A DNA stretch of 64,000 nt, taken from assembly GCF_004217495.1 (NCBI RefSeq), contig NZ_SHLC01000001.1, forward strand, positions 2,666,001 to 2,730,000. Reading direction: 5' to 3'. Origin of the DNA: Microterricola gilva. Its GTDB lineage: Bacteria > Actinomycetota > Actinomycetes > Actinomycetales > Microbacteriaceae. The position numbers and the translations under genes were made by a program. Each line of letters starts with the position of its first letter. Within the stretch, counting starts at the first letter, position 1. The notes below the pieces were generated by a model. It ran no database searches. It saw only the letters and a program-made list of their open reading frames with translations, and was not told the origin of the DNA. This document shows positions 17,528 through 27,051 of this stretch, piece after piece.

Positions 17528-18187
17528 GTGCGTGAAGTATTTCAGCAGGAGCTCCGCGAGGTGCAGGATCGACTCGTCGAGCTCAGCGGCCTCGTCGCCG
17601 TCTCCATCGACAAGGCGACGAGGGCGTTCAACGAGTCGGACGTCACCCTGGCCGAGGAGGTGATCGCCGACGACGACAAGATCGACGGACTCACCGTCGC
17701 CCTCGATGAGCTCGCCATCATGATCCTGGCCAGGCAGCAGCCCGTCGCCCGCGATCTCCGCATCGTGGTGAGCGCACTGCGCATCAGCGCGTCGCTCGAG
17801 CGCATGGGCGACATGTCGACCCACATCGCCCAGCTCGCCCGCTACCGTTTCCCCGACAAGGTCGTGCCGAAGTCGCTCCGCGGAACGTTCGCGGAGATGG
17901 GCCGTCTCGACGTCGAGATCGCGCAGAAGCTCACCGAGCTGCTGCGCTCGCAGGACGTGAAGATGGCGGAGACGATCCGCAACGACGACGACGAGATCGA
18001 CGCGCTGCACCTCCGAGTCTTCGACAAGGTGCTCGGCGAGACCTGGAAGGGCGAGGCAGCCGACACCGTCGACGCCACGCTGGCCAGCCGCTACCACGAG
18101 CGTTTCGCCGACCACGCCGTGTCCATCGCCAAGAAGGTGCTCTACCTGGCGACGGGCGACTGGGACCCGGACGCCCCGAGCGTCTGA
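17528..18187 (+). CDS. phoU: Phosphate transport system regulator PhoU
   Basis: This 219-residue protein is made of two similar three-helix bundles. Each contains a metal-binding type motif: DKATRAFNESDVTLAEEVIADDDKID in the first half and VKMAETIRNDDDEIDALH in the second, with SASLERMGDMSTHIAQLA and RYHERFADHAVSIAKKVLY as the conserved core helices. PhoU links Pst transporter status to the histidine kinase. Translation starts at GTG 17528 behind GGAAGGA. It is divergent from senX3, so the pair probably shares a phosphate-responsive control region. Confidence 0.95.
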   Translation: MREVFQQELREVQDRLVELSGLVAVSIDKATRAFNESDVTLAEEVIADDDKIDGLTVALDELAIMILARQQPVARDLRIVVSALRISASLERMGDMSTHIAQLARYRFPDKVVPKSLRGTFAEMGRLDVEIAQKLTELLRSQDVKMAETIRNDDDEIDALHLRVFDKVLGETWKGEAADTVDATLASRYHERFADHAVSIAKKVLYLATGDWDPDAPSV

Positions 18188-18203
18188 GCCCACAGGGTCA
18201 GCG

Positions 18204-18253
18204 CTTAACAACGGAGACTCCGGATGCCGCGGCGTCCGGAGTCTTGGTCGTTA
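18204..18253. terminator. Bidirectional terminator between phoU and gpm
   Basis: The inner stem 18215-18244 pairs AGACTCCGGA with TCCGGAGTCT around a GGATGCC-containing centre. CTTAAC and GTTAAG extend it outward to 18204-18253. The genes converge here. Confidence 0.75.
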
Positions 18254-18262
18254 AGGCGAGGG

Positions 18263-19015
18263 TTACTTCTTGCCCTGCGCCGCCACCGCGGCCGCACCGG
18301 CTGCCGCGGCCTCCGGGTCGAGGTACTCGCCCGGTCCGAGCGGCATGAGGTCTTCGCCGAGCTTGTAGACCAGCGGGATGCCGGTGGGGATGTTCAGCTC
18401 GGCGATGTCGTCGTCGCTGATGCCGTCGAGGTGCTTGACCAGGGCGCGCAGCGAGTTGCCGTGGGCCGTGACGAGAACCGTCTTGCCCGTGCGGAGGTCG
18501 GCGGAGATGTCGTTCTCCCAGTAGGGCAGCATGCGCACGATGACGTCCTTGAGGCACTCCGTGCGGGGCAGCTCGTCGTCGGCGAGGTTCGCGTAGCGGG
18601 GGTCGCCGACCTGCGAGTACTCGGCGTCGTCGGCCAGCACGGGCGGCGGGACGTCGAAGGAGCGACGCCACAGCTGGAACTGCTCCGGGCCGTACTTCTC
18701 GAGCGTCTCGGCCTTGTCGAGGCCCTGCAGCGCGCCGTAGTGGCGCTCGTTGAGGCGCCAGCTGCGCTTGACGTCGATCCAGGAGCGGTCGGCCTTGTCG
18801 AGGGCGATGTTCGCGGTCTGGATGGCGCGGGTGAGCACCGAGGTGTGCAGGATGTCGGGCAGCAGGCCTGCCTCAGCGAGGAGCTCGCCGGCGCGGGCCG
18901 CTTCGGCCTCGCCCTGCTCGCTCAGACGGACGTCGACCCAACCGGTGAAGAGGTTGGCCTGGTTCCAGGTGCTGTTGCCGTGGCGCAGCAGGATGAGTGT
19001 GTAAGGCGCAGTCAT
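18263..19015 (-). CDS. gpmA: 2,3-bisphosphoglycerate-dependent phosphoglycerate mutase
   Basis: This 250-residue glycolytic enzyme interconverts 3- and 2-phosphoglycerate. It has the phosphohistidine loop [10 protein letters not shown] (His12), the substrate motif [13 protein letters not shown], and the second catalytic histidine in [15 protein letters not shown]. The full length and C-terminal [10 protein letters not shown] fit the cofactor-dependent GpmA/Gpm1 family. The start [13 protein letters not shown] at 19015 was chosen over an in-frame extension to 19042, which lacks conserved residues. Confidence 0.96.
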   Translation of the reverse strand: MTAPYTLILLRHGNSTWNQANLFTGWVDVRLSEQGEAEAARAGELLAEAGLLPDILHTSVLTRAIQTANIALDKADRSWIDVKRSWRLNERHYGALQGLDKAETLEKYGPEQFQLWRRSFDVPPPVLADDAEYSQVGDPRYANLADDELPRTECLKDVIVRMLPYWENDISADLRTGKTVLVTAHGNSLRALVKHLDGISDDDIAELNIPTGIPLVYKLGEDLMPLGPGEYLDPEAAAAGAAAVAAQGKK

Positions 19016-19082
19016 GCGATCCATTCTACGGATGACGCGCAAACCGCAGGACGAGCGTTACGCCGCGCTCCCCCAGTTCCAA

Positions 19083-19139
19083 TGAGAGCGGTCAAATGGC
19101 CGCTTTCTAGCTCCGGAAGCGGCCATTTGGCCGCTCTCA
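19083..19139. repeat. 23-bp inverted repeat (intergenic hairpin)
   Basis: Arms at 19083-19105 and 19117-19139 pair with a single mismatch around an 11-nt loop. Each arm opens TGAGAGCGG. It lies between the divergent starts of gpm and the methyltransferase gene, 68 bp from the former, so it is not placed as an ordinary terminator. Confidence 0.8.
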
Positions 19140-19172
19140 ACGGACTGACGGGGCGGGTGGCAGAATTGGGGG

Positions 19173-19997
19173 ATGCCAGTCGGAACGATCACACGCGGCA
19201 CGACGAACACGAATCGTCTGCGCCGCATCGACCGCTGGACCCAGACGCTGCCCGTGCTGCGCACGAGCACGGACCCGCTCGTCGTCGACCTCGGCTACGG
19301 CGCGAGTGCCGTGACCAGCCTCGAGCTGCACCAGCGCCTGGCCAAGACCCGCGCGGATGTCGAGGTGCTCGGGCTCGAGATCGACCCGGCACGGGTGCGT
19401 GGCGCGAGCGAACAGCTGGAAGCGGTGCGTGCCGGCCAGACGGGCTTTGCCCCTGACGCCGCTGTGCGCTTCGCGCTCGGCGGCTTCGAGGTGCCGCTGC
19501 CCGACGGTCGCCGTGCCGCCGTGATCCGTGCCCTCAATGTGCTGCGCCAGTACGACGAGGCCGATGTGCTGCCTGCCTGGCGCATGCTGGTGACCCGCCT
19601 GCAGCCGAACGGCGTGCTCATCGACGGCACGTGCGATGAGATCGGCCGGATCGCCGCCTGGGCTGCGGTCGGCGCCGACGGCCCGGAGACGTTCTCGATC
19701 GCGCTGCGCCTCGACGGACTCGACAAGCCGTCGATCCTGGCCGAGCGCTTGCCGAAGGCGCTGATCCACCGCAACGTCGACGGCGAGAAGGTGCACGAGC
19801 TACTCACGCTGCTCGACCGGCACTGGCAGTACAACGCGGCGCTGGCGGCCTACGGCCCCGTGCAACGCTGGCTGGCAACGGTCGAGGGCCTCCGCGCGGA
19901 GGGGTGGCCCGTGCGGGGCGGCCGCACCCGCTGGCGGCTCGGCGAACTCACCGTCCCGTGGGGCTCGGTCGAACCCAACGGTTTCAGTTGGCTCTAG
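19173..19997 (+). CDS. Class I SAM-dependent methyltransferase
   Basis: This 274-residue protein has a Rossmann-type methyltransferase core. Motif I is VVDLGYGASAVTSLEL (about 38-53), the acidic ribose-binding strand is VEVLGLEIDPARV (about 63-75), and motif IV-like IRALNVLRQY lies near residue 113. The C-terminal third (HWQYNAALAAYGPVQRWL) is helical. The family occurs widely in actinobacteria, often without an assigned substrate. It is monocistronic and followed by a complex repeat region. Confidence 0.8.
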   Translation: MPVGTITRGTTNTNRLRRIDRWTQTLPVLRTSTDPLVVDLGYGASAVTSLELHQRLAKTRADVEVLGLEIDPARVRGASEQLEAVRAGQTGFAPDAAVRFALGGFEVPLPDGRRAAVIRALNVLRQYDEADVLPAWRMLVTRLQPNGVLIDGTCDEIGRIAAWAAVGADGPETFSIALRLDGLDKPSILAERLPKALIHRNVDGEKVHELLTLLDRHWQYNAALAAYGPVQRWLATVEGLRAEGWPVRGGRTRWRLGELTVPWGSVEPNGFSWL

Positions 19998-20002
19998 CAG
20001 GA

Positions 20003-20142
20003 GGGCCCGGTGGGCCTGCGGGGTGTCGAGTTATGGCGTCGATGTTTGGGCCCCACCCGCAGAAAAGCGCAGCAAGGTCTGCGAATCCGGGGCCCGAACA
20101 GCGGCGCCATTGTTTGAGCTGAGGAGCAGGCCCACCGGGTCC
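20003..20142. repeat. Nested inverted-repeat element of about 140 bp
   Basis: The ends 20003-20019 and 20126-20142 form 17-bp terminal inverted repeats with one mismatch. An inner pair of about 22 bp, starting ATGGCGTCG and ending GGCGCCAT, has three mismatches. A further CGCAGA...TCTGCG stem lies at the centre. The whole can fold as one long interrupted hairpin. It fills the gap between the convergent methyltransferase and ygfZ genes. No coding potential is seen. The structure fits a MITE-like or large palindromic element. Confidence 0.75.
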
Positions 20143-20162
20143 GACTCCATGTGAAAACTGGG

Positions 20163-20233
20163 CCAGCATCGGTCGCGGTTCCTGAGGCTGCCTTGGGTGG
20201 GCTGCCGCCTTTCGCGACGCTGCGCATCGCGCT
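20163..20233 (+). repeat. Dispersed repeat element, copy A
   Basis: This stretch repeats the core CCTGAGGCTGCCTTGG seen in the tandem array at 26711-26867. It continues with GGGCTGCCGCCTTTCGC and a small hairpin (GCGACGCTGCGCATCGC). The 3' end of the element reaches the TAG stop of ygfZ on the other strand. Confidence 0.8.
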
Positions 20234-21410
20234 AGTGCGTACGCGCGCCGAGGCGCGGCAGGCGTGGGATGTTCGCTTCCGCCCCGGCATCCGTCGGCAC
20301 GATCGCCTCCTGGGCCGCAGCGACCTTCTCGCCGTGCGCGTGCACCTCGAGCTGAATGCTCACCGGCACCGCGCGCTTGACCACGGCGAGCGCGATCGGC
20401 CCGAGCTCGTGGTGGATCGCGGCGCTCGTGATCTGGCCGACGACCTTCCACTCGGCCTCGGTCTCCGGCCGCACCTTCTCGGCCAGCACCTCGTCGCCGT
20501 GCACGGGCAGGATGGTGTCTGAACCGTCCAGGTGCAGCATCACCAGCCGGCGCGGCGGATGGCCGAGGTTGTGCACCTTGGCCACCGTCTCCTGCCCGCG
20601 GTAGCAGCCCTTGTTCAGGTGCACCGCGCTGCGCAGCCAGTCCAGCTCGTGCGGGATCGTCTTCTCGTCGCCCTCCAGGGCCAGGCGCGGGCGCCATGCG
20701 GCGATGCGCAGCGCCTCCAGTGCGAGCGTTCCGGCCACGGCAAGCTCCCCGGAGCGCACCCGCTCGGCCAGCCCGGCGAGTTCGGTCCGCGGCACGAGCA
20801 CCTCGTGCCAGTGCCACGCGGATGCCGGGTGCCCATCGGCCGCCGCGTATTGCCAGCCACCGGCGACGACCGCGCTCCACGGATCCGTCCAGACGAGGGG
20901 AATCGTGTTGGGCGCTGCGACGGGCAGCTTGAGGGCGTCGAGGGCGGCGGCATCCGGCGCCATCGTTCCCACCGTCGCGTAGTTCTCGGACTCGTCGGCG
21001 ATCTCGACGCGCAGCATGAACTTCATCCGCTCGAGCCACGCCTTCAGCCCGGGCAGCTCCTGTGCCTCAAGCAGCAGCCACGTGGTGACGCCGTCATCGA
21101 AGACGCGCACGTCGTACTCGACGCGGCCGGTGGCGTCGAGCACGAGCGTCTCGCTCGATTCCCCGGGCGCAAGCCGGTCGAGGGCCTGCGAGGTCATGCT
21201 GTTCAGCCAGCTGCGCCGGTCCGGGCCGGTCACGCTCAGCACGCCGCGGTGCGAGAGATCGACGATCGCCTGGCCGCCGGCGAGCTTGCGCTGCTCGATC
21301 ATCGGGTTGCCGTAGTGGGCGGCGACCCCCGCATCGAGGCCATCGGCTGGCACGGCCGCCGGCAACCCGAGGAACGGGGAAGCGGGGAGTGTGTCGGCTG
21401 TGTCGGTCAT
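20232..21410 (-). CDS. ygfZ: Folate-binding YgfZ/GcvT-type protein
   Basis: This 392-residue protein has the aminomethyltransferase (GcvT) beta-barrel fold, but carries the YgfZ hallmark KGCYRGQE (about residue 268-275) rather than glycine-cleavage features. YgfZ proteins bind tetrahydrofolate and assist in maintaining some iron-sulfur enzymes. DLSHRGVLSVTGPDRRSWLNSM near residue 50 is the substrate-fold start. It is downstream of the nitrobindin-like gene on the same strand, a common actinobacterial pairing. The C-terminus ends against repeat copy A. Confidence 0.9.
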   Translation of the reverse strand: MTDTADTLPASPFLGLPAAVPADGLDAGVAAHYGNPMIEQRKLAGGQAIVDLSHRGVLSVTGPDRRSWLNSMTSQALDRLAPGESSETLVLDATGRVEYDVRVFDDGVTTWLLLEAQELPGLKAWLERMKFMLRVEIADESENYATVGTMAPDAAALDALKLPVAAPNTIPLVWTDPWSAVVAGGWQYAAADGHPASAWHWHEVLVPRTELAGLAERVRSGELAVAGTLALEALRIAAWRPRLALEGDEKTIPHELDWLRSAVHLNKGCYRGQETVAKVHNLGHPPRRLVMLHLDGSDTILPVHGDEVLAEKVRPETEAEWKVVGQITSAAIHHELGPIALAVVKRAVPVSIQLEVHAHGEKVAAAQEAIVPTDAGAEANIPRLPRLGARTH

Positions 21411-21504
21411 GATGCTCGATTCGTTTGAATGTCCACAAGCTCAATCAGCTGAGCTGTTTCGCCTGGCTCAACCACCGGGGCTCAAGCGCTATTCCGTCGC
21501 GTTG

Positions 21505-22143
21505 TCAGTCGACCTTGGCGAGGCGCCCCGATGCATGGGTGCGCAGCGGCTGGCCGAGGGCAGCGATGTCCCACGCCCAGAGCAGGTGGTTGTCGACGAG
21601 GCCATAGATCCTCGTCGCCGCCGAGTAGTGCTTCGCGGTCTGGGTGCGCATGACGGCATCCGTCACCAGGTCGATGCGCGGGCCCTTGACCTGGCCGAGG
21701 TAGAGCTCGCTCACACCGTCAGGGTGCACGATCGCGACCTCGAGGTCGAAGCCGCCGTCCGCGTTGCGCAGGCTCTCCACCGCTTCGGCGTCGTTGTAGC
21801 GCGCTGCTCCGAATCCCGGGAGCATGCCTGGACCGGTGTCGGCCTCGCCGAGCGGCCGGCCGAGACGCCAGTACCCGGTCTCCGTCACGAGCGGGGTCGG
21901 TTCTCCGCCCTCTTCCGTCGGGTACAGCCAGCTGTACGAGCTGTAGCTCAAGTACGGCAGGCCGTCGTGGCTGAAGCTGACCCGCTGCCCGAACTCGCGG
22001 GTGACGGTCGTCACCTCGGCCGCCTCACCCGAACCGGCGGGCGGATCGATGGCGTAGTCGAGAACGCCGGATCCCTCCCAGACGCCGAGCAGCCAGGAGA
22101 GGGGGACGAGTTCGGCGGGAAGGCCGAGCGGGATCTCGATCAT
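21505..22143 (-). CDS. Nitrobindin / FABP-like heme-fold protein
   Basis: This 212-residue beta-barrel protein belongs to the THAP4/nitrobindin-like family (DUF1794). The signature GVWEGSG (residues 20-26) is present, with later strands RVSFSHDGLPYLSYSSYSW and GYWRLGRPLG. Relatives such as Mycobacterium Rv2717c bind ferric heme and convert peroxynitrite to nitrate; the same is a plausible role here but depends on a distal C-terminal histidine (candidates near AKHYSAATRIYGLV). The hmp/nsrR NO-defence genes are 8 kb away. It follows a 37-residue membrane peptide by 6 bp. Confidence 0.85.
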   Translation of the reverse strand: MIEIPLGLPAELVPLSWLLGVWEGSGVLDYAIDPPAGSGEAAEVTTVTREFGQRVSFSHDGLPYLSYSSYSWLYPTEEGGEPTPLVTETGYWRLGRPLGEADTGPGMLPGFGAARYNDAEAVESLRNADGGFDLEVAIVHPDGVSELYLGQVKGPRIDLVTDAVMRTQTAKHYSAATRIYGLVDNHLLWAWDIAALGQPLRTHASGRLAKVD

Positions 22144-22149
22144 GCGGAG

Positions 22150-22263
22150 TTACCGCTGGCCCCGCCACAGCTTGTAGACGACGACGCCCGAGATCCAGAC
22201 GATGGCCAGGCTGGCCAGAGCGAGCAGGCCGATGAAGGTGAGTTCGAGAGCAAGGTCTGACAT
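22150..22263 (-). CDS. 37-residue single-pass membrane peptide
   Basis: ATG 22263 opens a short frame: MSDLALELTFIGLLALASLA... ending VVYKLWRGQR. It has one strong transmembrane stretch (about residues 6-30) and a basic, inside-facing C-terminus. Its stop is only 6 bp before the nitrobindin-like start, so the two are probably one transcript. The position, hydrophobic pattern and basic end argue for a real small gene, but no homologue is recognised by me. Confidence 0.6.
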   Translation of the reverse strand: MSDLALELTFIGLLALASLAIVWISGVVVYKLWRGQR

Positions 22264-22323
22264 GCCTCGATTCTACCCATGCCACCGGCCCCCGCCGCAG
22301 CAGCGCAGTCCGGACGAGCCGGC

Positions 22324-22671
22324 CTATCGGTGCAGCAGCTGCACGCCGTTGGCGGATGCCGCGATCGCGAAGATGATGGTGGCGATCGCCAGGATCACGG
22401 CACTGCCGACGAGGCTGGCCGTCACCCGGCTCACGAATCCCTCTTTGCGTCGCGTCGCCAGCTGCACCGCGAGCGCGGCGATCGTGCTCACGGCGAGTGT
22501 GAGGCTGACACCGCCGAGGGCAAGCTCCGGAGCGGCGATGATGGCCGTCAGAACGGCGCCGAGCAGCGCGATGAACCAGATCGGCAGGATGCTCTGCCAC
22601 GCACGACGTACGCCGTTTCGCCCCTCCCACGCCGGATCGGTGGGGGTGTCATGCTGAAGCGCCTCGGCCAT
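22324..22671 (-). CDS. Small membrane protein, four predicted helices
   Basis: The 115-residue frame from ATG 22671 starts with a polar stretch (MAEALQHDTPTDPAWEGRNG). Three to four hydrophobic helices follow: about 27-45, 50-70, 85-104. The basic loop ATRRKEGFVSRV lies between the helix pairs. Longer in-frame extensions to 23133 run through glnR and are rejected. No family is recognised with confidence. It is divergent from glnR with 76 bp between starts. Confidence 0.65.
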   Translation of the reverse strand: MAEALQHDTPTDPAWEGRNGVRRAWQSILPIWFIALLGAVLTAIIAAPELALGGVSLTLAVSTIAALAVQLATRRKEGFVSRVTASLVGSAVILAIATIIFAIAASANGVQLLHR

Positions 22672-22747
22672 GCTCCTATTGTGCCCCGTGCAGACACGCC
22701 CCGCGAGCAGGATATGCTGAGCGCCACGATAAAGCTGGAGGATGCGC

Positions 22748-23419
22748 GTGGCGCAGTTGTTGATCCTGACGTCGGCAGTGAACAATGATGTACTACCCGC
22801 GCTCGCCCTGCTCTCACACCGGGTGCGCTCGCTGCCGCCGCAGTTGGACCAGCTCCTTGCAGCGCCCGAAGCCGATCTGATCCTGGTCGATGCTCGCGTC
22901 AATCTCGTGCAGGCGAAGAGCCTCTGCTCGATGCTGCGCACCACTGGCCTCGCCATTCCGATCATCCTCGTCCTCACCGAGGGCGGGCTCACCGCGGTCA
23001 GCCCGGAGTGGGGCGTCGACGATGTCGTGCTCGACACCGCCGGCCCGGCAGAGATCGATGCACGCATCCGTCTGGCCTCTGTCCGCGCCGTCCCGGTCGT
23101 CTCGTCGACGATCAAGACCTCCGGCGTCGTCATCGACGAGGCCAGCTACTCCGCCAAGGTCCGCGGCAAACCGCTCGACCTCACCTACAAGGAATTCGAG
23201 CTGCTGCGCTTCCTGGCCGGCAACCCGAGCCGCGTCTTCACCCGCGAACAGCTGCTGAGCGAGGTGTGGGGCTACGACTACTTCGGCGGCACCCGCACCG
23301 TCGACGTGCACGTGCGGCGCCTGCGCGCAAAGCTCGGCGACCTCGAGTCGGTCATCGGCACGGTGCGCAACGTCGGCTATCGCTTCAATGTGAGCGAAGA
23401 CGAGCAGAACACCGCCTGA
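22748..23419 (+). CDS. glnR: Atypical orphan response regulator GlnR (nitrogen control)
   Basis: This 223-residue OmpR-type protein matches GlnR, the global nitrogen regulator of actinobacteria. The receiver domain keeps an aspartate at about position 48 (LILVDAR) but lacks the usual acidic pair (ILTSAVNN at the start), as known for phosphorylation-independent Gln[27 protein letters not shown] is nearly diagnostic. The C-terminal winged helix ends [16 protein letters not shown] 22748 is the preferred start because GGAGG lies 6 bp upstream; the ATG at 22742 abuts the same RBS. No partner kinase is nearby, as usual. Confidence 0.92.
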   Translation: MAQLLILTSAVNNDVLPALALLSHRVRSLPPQLDQLLAAPEADLILVDARVNLVQAKSLCSMLRTTGLAIPIILVLTEGGLTAVSPEWGVDDVVLDTAGPAEIDARIRLASVRAVPVVSSTIKTSGVVIDEASYSAKVRGKPLDLTYKEFELLRFLAGNPSRVFTREQLLSEVWGYDYFGGTRTVDVHVRRLRAKLGDLESVIGTVRNVGYRFNVSEDEQNTA

Positions 23420-23462
23420 GCCGCGCGACGAGCTGTTCATCCGCGCGCAACGCGCGGGTGCC

Positions 23463-25642
<2,180 letters not shown>

Positions 25643-25646
<4 letters not shown>

Positions 25647-26578
25647 CAACAGCAATCTATGCGGCCGGTGCCGTGTGCTGGCGCATCGTCGACGGCAAGA
25701 TGATGGTGCTCGTCATTCACCGCACCGTCCACGGTGATGTCACCATCCCCAAGGGCAAGGTCGACCCAGGCGAATCGCTGCCGCAGACCGCGGTGCGCGA
25801 GATCCTCGAGGAGACCGGCCTTGCTGTCTCCCTCGGCGTGCCAGTCGGCATCGCGAACTACCCGCTCGGCAACGGCCGCGAGAAGATCGTGCACTACTGG
25901 GCGGCCGAGGTCAGCGAGGAGGCGATCCGCCGCTCGACCTTCGTGCCGAACGGCGAGGTGGCCGCGCTGGAGTGGGTCACCGTCAAGCGGGCCAGGACCT
26001 ACCTCAGCTACCCGACCGACGTCGAGATCCTCGAGCACTTCGCGGCCCTCGTCGATGCCGGGGTCACGTCGACCTTCGCGATCATCGCCCTGCGCCACGG
26101 CAAGGCGACTGCCCCCTCTGCCTGGGACGGCCCGGACGCCACGCGCCCGTTGACGACCCGCGGCGTGCAGCAGGCAGCGAGCGTCGTTCCGACGATCGCG
26201 GCGTGGAGCCCGCGCCGCATCATCTCGAGCACGGCGACCCGCTGCGTCACCACGGTGACGCCGCTCGCGGTCGCCCTCGGTCAGGAGATCCGCCGCAGCG
26301 ATCTCATCAGCCAGGACGCGTGGGAGGACGGCACGAGCGATGTGCGCGCCGTCGTCGGCAAACGCGTACGCGCCCGCAAGACGGCGGTGATCTGCAGCCA
26401 TGGGCCCGTGCTGCCCGACATCCTGCGCGAGATCGCACTGGCAACGGGCACGACGCAGGGTTCCTACCTCTCGGATGCCGCGGCGCTCGAGACCGGCGCG
26501 TTCTCCATCGTGCACCTCTCGCTCACGAATCCGAGCTCAGGCATCATCGCGATCGAGACGCACTCCCCCCGCGTCTAG
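25643..26578 (+). CDS. MutT1-type Nudix hydrolase fused to a histidine-phosphatase domain
   Basis: This 311-residue protein starts at TTG 25643, overlapping the ppk stop (TTGA). The N-terminal Nudix domain has a perfect box, [23 protein letters not shown] with the required Gly, Glu and REXXEE residues (38-60). The C-terminal half is a histidine phosphatase, with LRHGKAT (RHG 151-153), STATRC and ICSHGPVL. The same two-domain layout is known for mycobacterial MutT1, which hydrolyses 8-oxo-GTP and diadenosine polyphosphates and lies next to ppk there as well. Function in nucleotide-pool cleaning is inferred from that family. Confidence 0.92.
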
Positions 26579-26710
26579 CGCGCCGGCACCCCGGCACCCC
26601 GGCAGCTCAGCATTTCCCAGGCACGCGGCAATCGAGTCGCCAAAGATTGCGCCAAAACTCGCGCGTTGGAACATTCTGTGGCGAGTCGATTGTGCGCACG
26701 GTGAGAGAAG

Positions 26711-26867
26711 CCGCACCAGCATCGCTTGCGGATTCTGAGGTTGCCTTGGTTGGGGCTGCCAACCGTGCAAGCACCGCATGCGGTCCTGAGGCTGCCTTGG
26801 TTGGGGCTGCTTCAACCGTGCAAGCACCGCATGCGGGTACCGAGATTGCCTGATTGAGGGCTGCCGC
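26711..26867 (+). repeat. Three tandem units of about 52 bp
   Basis: The units start at 26711, 26763 and 26816. Each reads roughly CCGTGCAAGCACCGCATGCGG, then a CCTGAGGCTGCCTTGG-like block, then GGGGCTGC. Units one and two are the most alike in their second halves, two and three in their first halves. There are no spacers, so this is not CRISPR. One related unit lies at 20163-20233. Confidence 0.8.
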
Positions 26868-26891
26868 CTTTCGCGACGCTGCGCGTCGCGC
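26858..26891 (+). repeat. Dispersed hairpin element, copy B
   Basis: GGGCTGCCGCCTTTCGC is followed by GCGACGCTGCGCGTCGC, a perfect small hairpin. Copy A (20199-20233) differs by one base in the stem. A third version in reverse orientation is inside galT (43401-43433). Confidence 0.8.
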
Positions 26892-26939
26892 TGCGAATCG
26901 GCTGGGAAGCGATATCAGAGAGTGCAAATGTCGACATCC

Positions 26940-26984
26940 GTTTACCTTGCGTTAACCGCACCGGGGGAGGCTCGTTAACCGAGG
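26940..26984 (+). promoter_or_regulatory. Candidate PHO boxes upstream of pstS
   Basis: Three units, GTTTACCTTGC (26940), GTTAACCGCAC (26951) and GTTAACCGAGG (26974), share GTT(T/A)ACC. The first two are adjacent at an 11-bp period and the third is 23 bp on. They lie 68-112 bp before the pstS start and match the direct-repeat form of actinobacterial PHO boxes. Confidence 0.65.
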
Positions 26985-27051
26985 AGCTTAGCTTCGTCAT
27001 CGGGCCAGCACCGGCCTGTGTCAAGCATTCAAGCCCCTGAAAGGGATACTC

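Larger units (their letters stand above)
26579..27051. other. Intergenic region with tandem repeats and the pstS control region
   Basis: This 473-bp gap has no credible gene. From left to right it holds CCGGCACCCC-type short repeats just after the stop, unassigned sequence to about 26710, three tandem 52-bp units (26711-26867), a dispersed hairpin element (26858-26891), an AGAGAGTGCAAA fragment near 26917 like the arm start of the 7338 hairpin, and PHO-box repeats (26940-26984) ahead of pstS. Confidence 0.7.

Noticed and set aside
26711-26867. CRISPR array
   Set aside because: The 52-bp units are directly joined, imperfect and lack unique spacers; no cas gene is present.
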